A stretch of 64,000 nt of DNA from Aliiroseovarius pelagivivens (GCF_900302485.1 NZ_OMOI01000002.1:620001-684000); one strand, 5' to 3'; shown: positions 45,645-55,837, numbered from the stretch's first letter. The notes: generated from the letters alone by a model not told the origin. Made by a program: numbers and translations.

Positions 45645-46973
45645 ATGAGCAACGCATGGCTGAACATGAGCATGGCAGATCTTGGCCGGGGTATTGCCAA
45701 GGGTCAGATTGACCCGGTGGACCTGGCGCGCACCTATCTGGACGCCATCAAAGCTCATCCGTTTGGCGACCGCATCTATGCCCGCCTGACCGAGGACCGC
45801 GCCATGTCCGAGGCCCGCGCCGCGTCGGAGCGTGCGCAATCCGGGCATCGCCTTGGTCCGCTGGACGGTGTGCCGATCAGCTGGAAAGACCTGTTCGACA
45901 CTGCTGGTACTGCGACCGAATCCGGCTCGGCCTTGTTAAAAGACCGCGTGCCCAATGAAGACGCCGAGGTTCTGCGCAACGCCACCGCCGCCGGGATGAT
46001 CTGTCTGGGCAAGACACATATGAGCGAGCTTGCCTTCTCGGGCCTTGGCCTGAATCCGGTCACCGCGACCAGCCCCTGTGTGAATGATCATGACGCCGTG
46101 TCGGGCGGCAGCTCGTCTGGGGCGGCGACCTCGGTGGCCTTCGGGTTGGCCCCCTGCGGGATCGGGTCGGACACGGGCGGATCGGTGCGGATCCCGTCGG
46201 CTTGGAATGATCTGGTGGGATTGAAAACGACCTCGGGTCGGGTGTCGTTGAAGGGCGTGGTGCCCTTGGTGGCTAGCTTTGACACGGTTGGGCCCCTGTG
46301 CCGTACGGTCGAAGACGCCGCCCTGATGTTGGCCACGTTAGAAGGCGGAACACCTGCCGATCTGCGCGGCGCTTCCCTGAAAGGCACACGTCTTTTGGTG
46401 CTGGAAAACGGGTTCGAGGGCTGCCGGGACGAACCGCTGGCCGGGTTCGACAGCGCGCTGGGCCGCCTGATGGATGGTGGTGCGTTGGTCGAACGTTTGC
46501 ACCTTCCCATTGTGGACGAGGCTTTGGCCATGTCGGGCGTTCTGTTTACCACCGAAGCCTACGCCATGTGGCGCGAAGAGATCGAGGCCCAGCCAGACCT
46601 GATGTTCGCTGAAATTCGCGAGCGGTTCATGGCGGGGGCATCCTTCTCGGGGGCCGATTTTGTGGCGGCGTGGCAGCGATTGGACGACATTCGCACCGAA
46701 TTCCTGTCCGAGGTCGCCGGGTACGATGCCGTGGTCCTTCCGACCTCGGCCATCATGCCGCCCAATGTGGCTCGCCTGATGTCGGACCATGACTATTACG
46801 TCGAAGAAAACCTTTGGGCGCTGCGTAATACGCGGATCGGAAACCTGCTGGGACTATGCGGTCTCAGCCTGCCGACCGGGCTGCCGTCGACCGGGATCAT
46901 GCTTTTGGGTGCGCCGATGGGTGAAGAACGCCTGCTGCGCCTTGGCGCGGCCTGCGAGGCAGTGTTGTCCTAA
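45645..46973 (+). CDS. Amidase-signature-family enzyme
   Basis: A 442-residue amidase. The Ser-cisSer-Lys triad is present: Lys81 in GVPISWKDLFDTAG, the cis-Ser within AVSGGSSSGAATSVA (about 156–157), and the nucleophile Ser180 in GIGSDTGGSVRIPSAW. This group includes GatA, indole-acetamide and allophanate hydrolases and many catabolic amidases; the absence of GatB/GatC neighbours and the low similarity in the second half argue against GatA. An AGGAG-type site precedes the ATG at 45645. The substrate is unknown. Confidence 0.88.
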   Translation: MSNAWLNMSMADLGRGIAKGQIDPVDLARTYLDAIKAHPFGDRIYARLTEDRAMSEARAASERAQSGHRLGPLDGVPISWKDLFDTAGTATESGSALLKDRVPNEDAEVLRNATAAGMICLGKTHMSELAFSGLGLNPVTATSPCVNDHDAVSGGSSSGAATSVAFGLAPCGIGSDTGGSVRIPSAWNDLVGLKTTSGRVSLKGVVPLVASFDTVGPLCRTVEDAALMLATLEGGTPADLRGASLKGTRLLVLENGFEGCRDEPLAGFDSALGRLMDGGALVERLHLPIVDEALAMSGVLFTTEAYAMWREEIEAQPDLMFAEIRERFMAGASFSGADFVAAWQRLDDIRTEFLSEVAGYDAVVLPTSAIMPPNVARLMSDHDYYVEENLWALRNTRIGNLLGLCGLSLPTGLPSTGIMLLGAPMGEERLLRLGAACEAVLS

Positions 46974-47104
46974 AAGCCACAACTGCATCCTCCAAGCGTC
47001 GAATTTTACGGTGAAATTCTGGACCAGCCGGGATTTGCAGGCTATCGTCGACCGTAACGGGGCGACATGACCCCGAAAACTGAGGCAGTATAAAGACGTT
47101 TCAA

Positions 47105-48286
47105 ATGACGTTTCCCGAGCGGTATTCCGGCTTGCCCGAGTATGCATTCCCGCGATTGCGGACCCTTCTCGACGCTCATGCGCCGGGCGGAGAAGTCATG
47201 CATATGACCATTGGCGAACCCAAGCATCCCTTTCCAAGCTGGGTGCCTGAAGTGTTGGCCCAAGCCGTTGATGGATTTGCAAAATATCCGCCGAATGATG
47301 GTGCGCCCGAGCTGTTGGATGCGATCTCTGGCTGGCTGAATCGGCGCTATGGCGTGGATGTCCCCAACGATCAAATCATGGCGCTGAACGGAACTCGCGA
47401 AGGTCTGTTCAACGCGTTGATTGCCCTTTGCCCGGAACAGACGTCGCGCGGCGAAAAGCCCGTCGTTCTGATCCCGAACCCGTTCTATCAGGTCTATGCG
47501 GTTGCCGCCGTGACCGTGGGCGCAGAACCCGTGTTCCTGCCCGCGATCCCCGACAACAACTTTCTGCCGGACTATTCGAAACTGCCGCCCGAGATCCTGA
47601 ACCGGACCGAAGTGGCCTTTATCTGCTCGCCGACCAACCCGCAGGGCGCCGTGGCAGACCGCGACTACTGGGCGAACCTGATTGCGCTGGCCGAGAAGTA
47701 TGATTTCAAGATTTTTGCGGACGAGTGTTATTCCGAGATTTACCGTGACGCGCCGCCCCCCGGCGCGCTTGAGGTTGCCCGCGAAGGCGGCGCTGACCCG
47801 GAACGCGTGACGATCTTCCATTCGCTGTCGAAACGGTCAAACCTTCCCGGCTTGCGCTCGGGCTTTGTGGCCGGAGGGCCGGAAAGCATCAAGCGGGTGC
47901 GCCAGCTGCGTGCCTATGCCGGTGCGCCGCTGCCCTTGCCTTTGCAGCGCGTCGCAGAACGGGCCTGGACCGACGAAGAGCATGTGATCGAAAACCGCCG
48001 GCTGTACCAAGAGAAGTACGCCATTGCGGATGAAATTTTCGCGGACGTTCCGGGGTACAGGCCCCCAGAAGCCGGCTTTTTCCTGTGGCTGCCCGTTGAA
48101 GATGGCGAAGCTGCGGCGATGAAAATGTGGACCGAGACTGGCGTGCGGGTTCTGCCCGGCGCGTATCTGTCGCGGGATGTGAATGAAGAAAACCCCGGCA
48201 AGGGGTTCATCCGGGTCGCAATGGTGGCCCCGAAAGAAGACATGACGCGAGGTCTGATTCAGATCCGCGACGGTCTGTATAAGTAA
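47105..48286 (+). CDS. Class I/II aminotransferase (DapC-like)
   Basis: A 393-residue fold-type I PLP enzyme. The N-terminus has PLPxIGEPxH-like MTIGEPKHPFPSWV; the PLP lysine is Lys243 in FHSLSKRSNLPGLRSGFV, with ICSPTNPQGAV and ADECYSEIYRD before it. The pattern SLSKRSNLPGLRSGF is typical of succinyldiaminopimelate transaminases (DapC) and related aminotransferases of alphaproteobacteria. It stands 12 bp upstream of ftsK, probably in one operon. DapC is the best guess for function, not certain. Confidence 0.85.
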   Translation: MTFPERYSGLPEYAFPRLRTLLDAHAPGGEVMHMTIGEPKHPFPSWVPEVLAQAVDGFAKYPPNDGAPELLDAISGWLNRRYGVDVPNDQIMALNGTREGLFNALIALCPEQTSRGEKPVVLIPNPFYQVYAVAAVTVGAEPVFLPAIPDNNFLPDYSKLPPEILNRTEVAFICSPTNPQGAVADRDYWANLIALAEKYDFKIFADECYSEIYRDAPPPGALEVAREGGADPERVTIFHSLSKRSNLPGLRSGFVAGGPESIKRVRQLRAYAGAPLPLPLQRVAERAWTDEEHVIENRRLYQEKYAIADEIFADVPGYRPPEAGFFLWLPVEDGEAAAMKMWTETGVRVLPGAYLSRDVNEENPGKGFIRVAMVAPKEDMTRGLIQIRDGLYK

Positions 48287-48298
48287 GGACGAGGTGGT

Positions 48299-51265
48299 AT
48301 GGCGTATCAGGCGAAACAACGAGATCCGATCTTTGACAGCACCACGCAAGCGGTGTTGGAACGACGCGGGAAAGAGCTTTTGGGCATCGGTCTGATTGCC
48401 CTTGGCATCGTGATTGCGTTGATCCTTGGAAGCTATTCGCCTGAAGATCCCGGCTGGATGTCGGCCACCGATACGCCCGCGCAGAATGCTTTGGGTCGAT
48501 TTGGTGCCTTTATCGCGTCGCCCTTGTCGGTCATCGCGGGCCTGGGTTCTTGGGCGCTGCCGCTGATCCTTGTGGTCTGGGGCCTTCGCATGACGTTCCA
48601 TATCGGTGAAGAACGCGCTGTTGGGCGTCTGATTTTTGCCCCGATCGCCGTGGCGCTGTGCTCGGTCTATGCATCGACCTTGGTGCCGGGCGCTGGCTGG
48701 ACCCATTCGTTTGGACTGGGCGGATTGTTTGGTGACACCGTGCTGGGTGCGATGTTGTCGGCCCTTCCGATTAGCGCTGGCGCTGGGCTGAAGGCGATGT
48801 CGGTCGTTACCGCCGTTGCCGCCCTGCTTGCCACATTGTTCGTCCTTGGTCTGGATAAGCCCGAATTGAAGCGCATCGGCCATTTCTTGGCCGTCAGCGT
48901 GGTCATGACCTATGCTGGCATTGTTTCCCTGATGGGTAAGGGCGCGAAAGGCGCGGCCACCGGCGCCGCCGCCACCGCCCGCCACATGCAGGCCCGTCAT
49001 ACCGCCCGCAAAGAACAGCAGCATGCGCAGGACGAGTATCAAGAGCTTCTCGAGGAAGAGTTCTCGTCTCCGCCGCCTTTGCGTACTGCGCGTGTGCTGC
49101 GCCCGGAACCTCCGATGCATGGTGCGCCTGAAGCCGTTATTCACGAAGAACCCGCCCCCGCGCCGCAAAAGCAGGGCCTGCTGGCATCGCTGATGCGCCG
49201 CAACGTCGAGCCCGAGCCGGAACTGGTGGAACCCGCTGTGTTCGAAGGGGATATCCCGGATGAACTGGGTGGCGAGGATCGCATTCGGGCCAAGATTGCG
49301 TCGGCTCTGAAAAACCGTTCGCGTGAGATGCCCATTGCCAACCCAATGCGCGCCGAGCCTCCGTTGGAGCGCGCCGTATCGCGTCACCGCCGCAGCCCGG
49401 ATCCGATGATCCTGAACACCTCGATGCCTGCCGAGCCCGACATGGATGTGCCCATGGAAGATCCTTACGCGGATCCTTATGCGGCACCGATGGTCGAAGC
49501 GCCTATGGTCGACGCCTATGCGGCGGCCCCGTTGGAAGACGAGCTTGCAGAAGACGATGACATGATCGTCGAAGATTTGATGGCCCCGTCCGCCGAACCC
49601 GAGGCACGCGTGTATACGCCGCAGCATTCGGGCTTTACTCAGCCTGCCAAGAAGGTCGTACAGCATCCGCCGAAGAAATCGGCCCAGCCCTCGACCCGTG
49701 CAAAGGCCGAGGCGCAGCCCGCGCTGAAATTCGACGATTCCCATCCGGGGTACGAGCTTCCGCCGCTGAGCCTGTTGGCCAATCCCACGACGATCGAGCG
49801 TCATGTTCTGTCGGATGAAGCGTTGGAAGAAAATGCGCGGATGCTGGAAACCGTTCTGGATGATTATGGCGTGAAGGGCGAAATCGTATCCGTTCGCCCC
49901 GGCCCCGTCGTCACCATGTACGAGCTGGAACCCGCCCCCGGCCTAAAAGCCAGCCGCGTGATCGGTCTGGCTGATGATATCGCGCGCTCGATGTCGGCAT
50001 TGTCGGCCCGTGTCTCGACCGTGCCGGGTCGTTCGGTCATCGGGATCGAATTGCCCAACGAACGCCGCGAGATGGTGTCCTTCCGCGAGATCCTGTCGAC
50101 CCGCGACTTTGGCGACGGTAACCAGCGCCTGCCGCTGGCGCTGGGCAAGGATATTGGTGGCGAGCCTGTCGTGGCAAACCTTGCCAAGATGCCCCACCTT
50201 TTGATCGCAGGGACAACCGGGTCCGGTAAATCCGTGGCCATCAACACAATGATCATGTCGTTGCTCTATAAGCTGACGCCGGAAGAATGCCGGATGATCA
50301 TGATCGATCCGAAGATGCTGGAACTGTCTGTCTATGACGGCATTCCGCACCTGTTGTCGCCCGTTGTGACCGACCCGAAAAAGGCGGTTGTCGCCTTGAA
50401 ATGGGTCGTGGGCGAAATGGAAGAGCGTTATCGCAAGATGTCCAAAATGGGCGTGCGTAACATCGAAGGCTATAACAGCCGCGTCGCCGACACGCTGGCC
50501 AAAGGCGAGATGTTCGAACGCACCGTTCAGACCGGTTTCGATGATGACACCGGCGAACCGATCTTCGAGACCGAGGAATTCGCGCCCGTGAAACTGCCCT
50601 TCATCGTCGTTGTCGTCGATGAAATGGCTGACCTGATGATGGTCGCCGGCAAGGAAATCGAGGCCTGCATTCAGCGTTTGGCGCAGATGGCGCGTGCCTC
50701 GGGCATTCACATCATCATGGCCACGCAGCGCCCGTCGGTCGACGTGATTACCGGCACGATCAAGGCCAACTTCCCGACCCGGATTTCGTTCCAAGTGACG
50801 TCAAAAGTCGACAGCCGTACCATTCTGGGTGAACAGGGGGCCGAGCAGCTTCTGGGCATGGGCGACATGCTCTACATGGCAGGTGGGTCGAAAATCACCC
50901 GTGTCCACGGGCCGTTTGTGTCCGACGAGGAAGTCGAAGAAGTCGTCACCTATCTGAAAAGCTTCGGCCCGCCCGAATATGTGGGCGGCGTGTCGGATGG
51001 CCCGGCAGAAGACAAGGCCGACAACATCGACGCGGTTCTAGGGCTGAACACGGGTGGCAACACCAATGGCGAAGATGCGCTTTATGATCAGGCGGTTGGA
51101 ATTGTGATCAAGGATCGCAAATGCTCAACTTCCTACATCCAGCGCAAACTGGGCATCGGCTATAACAAAGCTGCGCGTCTGGTCGAGCAGATGGAGGACG
51201 AAGGTCTCGTTTCCGCATCAAATCATGTCGGTAAACGCGATATTCTGATCCCCGAACAGCAGTAA
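48299..51265 (+). CDS. ftsK: DNA translocase FtsK
   Basis: A 988-residue septal motor that moves the chromosome terminus during division. Four N-terminal membrane helices (to about residue 210) are followed by a proline/alanine/glutamate-rich linker (about 225–480) with repeated short Met/Pro/Asp units (e.g. [22 protein letters not shown]). The RecA-like motor has Walker [15 protein letters not shown] (about 638) and Walker [18 protein letters not shown]. The C-terminal gamma domain ([20 protein letters not shown] to GKRDILIP) reads KOPS sites. Length and order are canonical. Confidence 0.97.
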   Translation: MAYQAKQRDPIFDSTTQAVLERRGKELLGIGLIALGIVIALILGSYSPEDPGWMSATDTPAQNALGRFGAFIASPLSVIAGLGSWALPLILVVWGLRMTFHIGEERAVGRLIFAPIAVALCSVYASTLVPGAGWTHSFGLGGLFGDTVLGAMLSALPISAGAGLKAMSVVTAVAALLATLFVLGLDKPELKRIGHFLAVSVVMTYAGIVSLMGKGAKGAATGAAATARHMQARHTARKEQQHAQDEYQELLEEEFSSPPPLRTARVLRPEPPMHGAPEAVIHEEPAPAPQKQGLLASLMRRNVEPEPELVEPAVFEGDIPDELGGEDRIRAKIASALKNRSREMPIANPMRAEPPLERAVSRHRRSPDPMILNTSMPAEPDMDVPMEDPYADPYAAPMVEAPMVDAYAAAPLEDELAEDDDMIVEDLMAPSAEPEARVYTPQHSGFTQPAKKVVQHPPKKSAQPSTRAKAEAQPALKFDDSHPGYELPPLSLLANPTTIERHVLSDEALEENARMLETVLDDYGVKGEIVSVRPGPVVTMYELEPAPGLKASRVIGLADDIARSMSALSARVSTVPGRSVIGIELPNERREMVSFREILSTRDFGDGNQRLPLALGKDIGGEPVVANLAKMPHLLIAGTTGSGKSVAINTMIMSLLYKLTPEECRMIMIDPKMLELSVYDGIPHLLSPVVTDPKKAVVALKWVVGEMEERYRKMSKMGVRNIEGYNSRVADTLAKGEMFERTVQTGFDDDTGEPIFETEEFAPVKLPFIVVVVDEMADLMMVAGKEIEACIQRLAQMARASGIHIIMATQRPSVDVITGTIKANFPTRISFQVTSKVDSRTILGEQGAEQLLGMGDMLYMAGGSKITRVHGPFVSDEEVEEVVTYLKSFGPPEYVGGVSDGPAEDKADNIDAVLGLNTGGNTNGEDALYDQAVGIVIKDRKCSTSYIQRKLGIGYNKAARLVEQMEDEGLVSASNHVGKRDILIPEQQ

Positions 51266-51349
51266 ACCAAATCCGGACAACGATCCGGTCTGCGTCGTCC
51301 CTTGCGGGGCGACGTGTTCCTTCAACGACAATAAAACTGAGGCAAACCC

Positions 51350-51697
51350 ATGATTCAACGACGTCACACGAACGACCGTATGAGCCAGAGCGTCACCCAC
51401 AAAAGTGTCGTCTATCTGGCCGGTCAGGTCGGCACCCCCGGCAACAGCGTGGCCGAACAAACCCGCGAATGTCTGGAGCAGATCGAAAAGCTTTTGGAAG
51501 AGGCCGGATCGTCCACCAAGCACATGCTGCAAGCGATCATTTGGATGGCTGACATGAAGGACTTCGCCGAGATGAACGAGGTCTGGGACGCTTGGGTTCC
51601 TAAAGGCCATGCGCCTGCCCGCGCGACCGGCTCGGCCGATCTGGCCACCCCCGGCCACAAGGTCGAAGTGATCGTGACCGCCGCTGTCGCGGAATAA
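51350..51697 (+). CDS. RidA-family enamine/imine deaminase
   Basis: A 115-residue YjgF/RidA protein. Visible features are the start RRHTNDRMSQSVTHKSVVYLAGQVG, the central LLEEAGSSTKHMLQAIIWMADMKDFAEMNEVWDAW, and the active-site arginine in GHAPARATGSADLATPGHKVEVIVTAAV. RidA proteins form trimers and hydrolyse reactive 2-aminoacrylate-type intermediates made by PLP enzymes. It follows ftsK by 84 bp and is read in the same direction. Confidence 0.92.
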   Translation: MIQRRHTNDRMSQSVTHKSVVYLAGQVGTPGNSVAEQTRECLEQIEKLLEEAGSSTKHMLQAIIWMADMKDFAEMNEVWDAWVPKGHAPARATGSADLATPGHKVEVIVTAAVAE

Positions 51698-51801
51698 CCG
51701 CGACCCTTGAAAGGCGCGTTATCGCCTATCACCTACTGTTCGGGCTTAAATTTCCCATATCAAACGGGATAGAGTACGCCCGAGCAGTAAAGGTAAGATA
51801 G

Positions 51802-52410
51802 ATGACCCCCTTGCGTATGACTTTCGCCGCACTGGCCTTGATGGCCACGGCGCTTCCGGCTCAGGCCGAAAAGATCAGCCTGAACGCGATTTCCAACTAT
51901 TTGAATGGTCTGACCACGGCCAAATCGCAGTTCACCCAGATCAATGATGACGGCACGATTTCGACCGGGACGATCTATCTGAAACGTCCGGGACGGGCGC
52001 GGTTTGAATACAACCCGCCGATGGATGCCTTGGTTGTGGCCGGGGGATCTCAGGTTGCGATCTTTGATGGAAAATCCAACGCGGGCCCGCAGCAATACCC
52101 ACTGAAACGCACGCCGTTGAACCTGATTCTGGCACGCGACGTGAATCTGAGTCAGGCAAATATGGTGGTGGGTCACAATTATGATGGGACGGCGACCACG
52201 GTCGTTGCGCAGGACCCCGAAAATCCCGAAGTCGGGACGATCGAGCTGAAGTTCACTGCAAACCCGACAGAGCTTCGCCAGTGGATCATCACGGACAATG
52301 CTGGGTCGAAAACGACAGTTCTTTTGGGTGAGTTTGAGAAAGGCGTGCCGCTTGGATCATCGCTGTTTTCGATCACTGCCGCGATCAATAAGCGGGGCGC
52401 GCGCGACTAA
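51802..52410 (+). CDS. lolA: Outer-membrane lipoprotein carrier protein LolA
   Basis: A 202-residue periplasmic chaperone that ferries lipoproteins from LolCDE to the outer membrane. It has a signal peptide (MTPLRMTFAALALMATALPAQA, cleavage after about 22) and the LolA fold pattern: ISNYLNGLTTAKSQFTQ, GTIYLKRPGRARFEYNPPMDALVVAGG, and LRQWIITDNAGSKTTVLL. Its position close behind ftsK is the classic ftsK–lolA neighbourhood of many proteobacteria. Confidence 0.94.
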   Translation: MTPLRMTFAALALMATALPAQAEKISLNAISNYLNGLTTAKSQFTQINDDGTISTGTIYLKRPGRARFEYNPPMDALVVAGGSQVAIFDGKSNAGPQQYPLKRTPLNLILARDVNLSQANMVVGHNYDGTATTVVAQDPENPEVGTIELKFTANPTELRQWIITDNAGSKTTVLLGEFEKGVPLGSSLFSITAAINKRGARD

Positions 52411-52430
52411 AGCCTTCCCCGACGGTTGAC

Positions 52431-52454
52431 CTGACCCGGTCTTTACCGGGTCAG
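52431..52454. terminator. Hairpin between convergent lolA and SLT-lipoprotein genes
   Basis: A perfect 9-bp stem CTGACCCGG/CCGGGTCAG with loop TCTTTA. There is no strong T-run, so it may be a weak or factor-dependent terminator serving either strand. Confidence 0.5.
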
Positions 52455-52462
52455 AATAGGTC

Positions 52463-53038
52463 TTACCGACAGCTTGCCAACTGGTGCTGGTACATCGCCG
52501 AGCGCGACCCCACCTGATCTGCCACGCGGATCAGCCAGGATTTGGATTTGTAGCTGCCGCGGAGATAGCCAGTCCGGCCCTCGTGATAAGCTAGGTATTG
52601 GTTGCGTGCGTCATGCAGCGGGATGCCGGTGACCTCGTTCGTTTGATTCATGTACCAGCCCATGAAATCCGTTGCGTGCCGGATGTTCGTGCGTTTCGAC
52701 CGTCGGCTGCCCTCGGACTTCTGGTATTCTTCCCACGTTCCATCCAGTGCCTGCGCATACCCATAAGCCGAACTTTGACGCCCCATCGGAAGAACGCCCA
52801 GCACGTATTTCATCGGGGTGCGTGCATCCTGCACGAATTTGGATTCCTGATGGATGATCGCCATCTGGACGTGAACGGGGACATTCCATTTCCGCTCGGT
52901 CTTTTTCATGGCGCTCAGGATTTTCGGCTGCTGCCGAACGATGCTGCATGCATTATCGAGATTTCGCGGCGCCTTGGACTTGCCGCCACATGATGCCACG
53001 AACGCAACGACCATGGTCGCGAGTATGAGTTTTTTCAT
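52463..53038 (-). CDS. Lytic transglycosylase-like (SLT) lipoprotein
   Basis: A 191-residue protein with a lipoprotein signal (MKKLILATMVVAFVASC, lipobox VASC at Cys17). The mature part has an SLT/lysozyme-like core: catalytic-type Glu in MAIIHQESKFVQDA, then SAYGYAQALDGTWEEYQ and NQYLAYHEGRTGYLRGSYKSKSWL. It should cleave peptidoglycan glycan strands at the cell envelope. It overlaps no neighbour and faces lolA. Confidence 0.85.
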   Translation of the reverse strand: MKKLILATMVVAFVASCGGKSKAPRNLDNACSIVRQQPKILSAMKKTERKWNVPVHVQMAIIHQESKFVQDARTPMKYVLGVLPMGRQSSAYGYAQALDGTWEEYQKSEGSRRSKRTNIRHATDFMGWYMNQTNEVTGIPLHDARNQYLAYHEGRTGYLRGSYKSKSWLIRVADQVGSRSAMYQHQLASCR

Positions 53039-53255
53039 CTGCCTACTGCTCGTATGTTTTTTATTTATTCTAGCGGATTTTCCGGCTTGTGGGAATCAGA
53101 ACATCAGCCTTTTTCGCGCCCGCGGCATATCTTTGCTGATTGTGTGAAAGCAGAGGTTCCAGATAGAAGCTGCCCAAACTGTTTCCAAAAATTCCGGTGG
53201 CACCGCATGGACATTGCGATGTGTTCGGCGGTAGTCATGGGACAGAGTTGGATAA

Positions 53256-53582
53256 ATGTTGAAGACACACGCAAAATATCATCTGGGTCAAGTTGTACGC
53301 CATCGGAAGCATCCCTTCCGGGGGGTGGTATTCGACGTGGACGCGATTTTTTCCAACACTGATGAATGGTACGACGCCATTCCGGAAGACAGTCGCCCAT
53401 CCAAGGATCAGCCGTTCTATCACCTGCTGGCCGAGAATGATCAAAGCTACTATGTGGCGTATGTTTCCGAACAGAACCTGGTCGAAGACCAATCTGGCGA
53501 ACCGATCGAACACCCTGATTTGCATGATCTTTTTGGGGATTTCGAAGATGGACAGTACCCGCTGCAGGTTCAGCTGAACTGA
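53256..53582 (+). CDS. hspQ: Heat-shock protein HspQ
   Basis: A 108-residue protein with the complete HspQ/YccV pattern: AKYHLGQVVRHRKHPFRGVVFDVDAIFSNTDEWY (read in parts: KYHLGQVVRHRKHPFRGVVF, DVDAIFSNTDEWY), then QPFYHLLAEN, YYVAYVSEQNLVED and GEPIEHPDL. HspQ binds hemimethylated DNA and, in E. coli, also stimulates Lon. A separate promoter region of about 215 bp lies upstream (53039–53255), in which I see no gene. Confidence 0.93.
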   Translation: MLKTHAKYHLGQVVRHRKHPFRGVVFDVDAIFSNTDEWYDAIPEDSRPSKDQPFYHLLAENDQSYYVAYVSEQNLVEDQSGEPIEHPDLHDLFGDFEDGQYPLQVQLN

Positions 53583-53621
53583 GCGCTCATTCGCGTTTCG
53601 AAATGCAGTTGACCGGCACAA

Positions 53622-54119
53622 TTAGTTCTCTCGTTGTTTTTGGACACCATGGCGCACGGGGGCAATCTCAGGTTTTTTTGCCTCGGGATTGGGGATCCAG
53701 AACGACAGGACGTTCCGTCCATCGCGCCGTTCATAGTGTAATTCCTCGGTCAGCTCGCGCACCAAAAGCCAGCCGAATCCCCCTTCTGGAAGGTCGCTGC
53801 TGTCGCAACTCAGATCATGTTCGACCGGCTTACTGGGTAGTCCCTTTGGTAGAGGCCGTCCATCGTCCTGCACCAAGACGCGGAACCCCATTTCCGAGGG
53901 TTCGACAGACAATTCGATGCGGCCTGAAGGATCTTCCTGATAGGCATGTTCAACAATGTTGTTCAGAACCTCAGCCAGAACAATTTCGACCACCGATTTT
54001 TCATCTTCTGACAGGGCCACGGCAAGCACCTGTTCCAAGACCTGTCGCACAGACAAGTTGTCGCTTGGAAATTTCAGGTTGAGTTTCTGACCTGAGCGTG
54101 GCTTCGCCGCGTTATGCAA
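53622..54119 (-). CDS. RsbW-type anti-sigma factor kinase
   Basis: A 165-residue GHKL protein. The N box is EIVLAEVLNNIVEHAYQEDPSG, then VLVQDDGRPLP (G1 box variant DDGRP) and EGGFGWLLVRELTEELHYER (G2). It is the kinase/anti-sigma half of a partner switch; the STAS protein encoded just upstream (54150–54497, 30 bp apart) would be its antagonist. No sigma factor gene is near, so its target is elsewhere or is not a sigma factor. The C-terminal tail (PEAKKPEIAPVRHGVQKQREN) is unconserved. Confidence 0.88.
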   Translation of the reverse strand: MHNAAKPRSGQKLNLKFPSDNLSVRQVLEQVLAVALSEDEKSVVEIVLAEVLNNIVEHAYQEDPSGRIELSVEPSEMGFRVLVQDDGRPLPKGLPSKPVEHDLSCDSSDLPEGGFGWLLVRELTEELHYERRDGRNVLSFWIPNPEAKKPEIAPVRHGVQKQREN

Positions 54120-54149
54120 ATTCTGTGCACTCCTGTAAGGATGGTCTTG

Positions 54150-54497
54150 TCAGCTTGCGTTGGCAAGACCGTCATCAAGGGCCGTGGCCACGTTGTCATG
54201 GATGGTAAACACCGTGTCCATACGGGTCAGAGTAAAGACTTTTCCGACGGTTTTGGACAGGGCAGCCAGTTCGAAACTGCGCCCGTCAGGCACTTGTTTC
54301 ATGGCGGCGACAATCGCGCCAAGACCGCTTGAATCGATGAAGTCGACTTTCGCCATGTCCACGACAACACGCTGCGGGCCATCCGACGTCATATCGCGCA
54401 TCTGATCTTTGAACTTGATGGCGATGGCGGCGTCGATTCGACTGTTGTCTACGGTGATCACTCGGGCCTCGGGTCCGTCTTGATAGGTTAGTTGCAC
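54150..54497 (-). CDS. STAS-domain anti-anti-sigma factor
   Basis: A 115-residue STAS protein of the RsbV/SpoIIAA type: VDNSRIDAAIAIKFKDQM, then VVVDMAKVDFIDSSGLGAIVAAMKQV, in which the DSSG serine (about Ser57) is the expected phosphorylation site, and GKVFTLTRMDTVFTIHDN at the end. It is the first gene of a two-gene operon with the RsbW-like kinase. Unphosphorylated, such a protein binds the kinase and frees the kinase's target. Confidence 0.92.
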   Translation of the reverse strand: MQLTYQDGPEARVITVDNSRIDAAIAIKFKDQMRDMTSDGPQRVVVDMAKVDFIDSSGLGAIVAAMKQVPDGRSFELAALSKTVGKVFTLTRMDTVFTIHDNVATALDDGLANAS

Positions 54498-54596
54498 GGG
54501 GTCGCTCCTTCCACGCGGTTAGTAGAACTACAGTCTAGACGGCGATCCTTACCATTCGGTAAGCGAGTACAGGAAAAGCATTGGTTGGAGGCTATG

Positions 54597-55775
54597 ATGA
54601 AAAACGTGGTTATCGCAGGGGCAGCGCGCACCCCAATGGGCGGATTTCAGGGCGCATTCTCGGGTGTGACGGCTTCCGAGCTGGGCGGCGCAGCGATCAA
54701 GGCCGCGTTGGAAGACGCGGGCGCAGAGGCCAGCCAAATCGAAGAGCTGCTGATGGGCTGCGTTTTGCCTGCTGGTCAGGGCCAAGCCCCCGCTCGTCAG
54801 GCAGGTTTTGCTGGCGGTCTGGGCAAAGAGGTTCCAGCGACCACGCTGAACAAGATGTGTGGCTCGGGCATGAAGACCGCGATGATCGCCTATGATCAGG
54901 TGGCGCTGGGCGGCACCGACATCATGGTCGCCGGCGGCATGGAGAGCATGACCGAGTCCCCCTACATCCTGCCGAAAATGCGCGGCGGTGCACGGATCGG
55001 TCATGGCGCGGTCGTAGACCACATGTTCCTGGATGGTCTGGAAGATGCCTACGACAAGGGGCGCCTGATGGGCACCTTTGCCGAGGATTGCGCCGAGAGT
55101 TTCCAGTTCACCCGCGAAGCGCAGGACGAATACGCGCTGAAGTCGCTGGCGAACTCGCTGGAAGCCCAGAAGACCGGCGCGTTCGAGGGCGAAATCGCCG
55201 CCGTCACCATCAAGACCCGCAAGGGCGATGTGGTCGTCGGCGAGGATGAGCAGCCCGGCAACGCACGCCCCGACAAGATCCCGACCCTGAAGCCGGCCTT
55301 CCGCAAGGATGGTACGGTGACGCCCGCCAACAGCTCGTCCATTTCGGACGGTGCGGCGGCCTTGGTTGTGGCTTCGGAAGACGCGGCCAACGCTGCTGGC
55401 CTGAAAATCCGTGCACGTATCATGGGTCACGCCAGCCACGCGCAGGAACCTAACCTGTTCACCACGGCCCCCGTTCCGGCAGCGCAAAAACTGTTGGATC
55501 GTCTGGGCTGGTCCAAAGATGACGTGGATCTGTGGGAAGTGAACGAGGCTTTCGCTGTCGTCCCCATGGCCTTCATGCATGAAATGGGCCTGTCGCGCGA
55601 CATTGTGAACGTAAATGGCGGCGCCTGTGCGCTGGGCCACCCGATCGGTGCCTCGGGCACGCGCATCATGGTCACGCTCTTGAACGCGCTGGAAAAGCGT
55701 GGTCTGAAACGTGGTGTGGCCGCGATCTGCATCGGCGGTGGCGAAGGTACTGCCATCGCGATCGAACGCGTGTAA
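54597..55775 (+). CDS. Acetyl-CoA C-acetyltransferase (thiolase)
   Basis: A 392-residue thiolase. The catalytic Cys88 is in TLNKMCGSGMK; the second-half residues are in EVNEAFAVVPM, GHPIGASGTRI and AAICIGGGEGTAIAIE. It condenses or cleaves acetoacetyl-CoA-type substrates. The GGAGG site sits best before the second of two ATGs (54597; MKNVVIAGAARTP). Without phaB or other neighbours I cannot say whether it serves PHB synthesis or degradation. Confidence 0.93.
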   Translation: MKNVVIAGAARTPMGGFQGAFSGVTASELGGAAIKAALEDAGAEASQIEELLMGCVLPAGQGQAPARQAGFAGGLGKEVPATTLNKMCGSGMKTAMIAYDQVALGGTDIMVAGGMESMTESPYILPKMRGGARIGHGAVVDHMFLDGLEDAYDKGRLMGTFAEDCAESFQFTREAQDEYALKSLANSLEAQKTGAFEGEIAAVTIKTRKGDVVVGEDEQPGNARPDKIPTLKPAFRKDGTVTPANSSSISDGAAALVVASEDAANAAGLKIRARIMGHASHAQEPNLFTTAPVPAAQKLLDRLGWSKDDVDLWEVNEAFAVVPMAFMHEMGLSRDIVNVNGGACALGHPIGASGTRIMVTLLNALEKRGLKRGVAAICIGGGEGTAIAIERV

Positions 55776-55798
55776 GGTCACATCGACCTGCAAGATTA

Positions 55799-55823
55799 GG
55801 GGCGCGGGTTTCCGCGCCCTTTT
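55799..55823 (+). terminator. Rho-independent terminator after the thiolase gene
   Basis: Stem GGGCGCGG/CCGCGCCC (loop GTTT) followed by TTTTC, 24 bp after the stop codon. Confidence 0.88.
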
Positions 55824-55837
55824 CATTTGGAAAACAC

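Noticed and set aside
47001..47019. GAATTT-N7-AAATTC inverted repeat between the amidase and aminotransferase genes
   Set aside because: Short and AT-only; likely chance, with no promoter elements around it.
47837..49804. A 655-codon minus-strand frame opposite the aminotransferase and ftsK
   Set aside because: It spans two real plus-strand genes and their junction; Arg/Gly-rich shadow.
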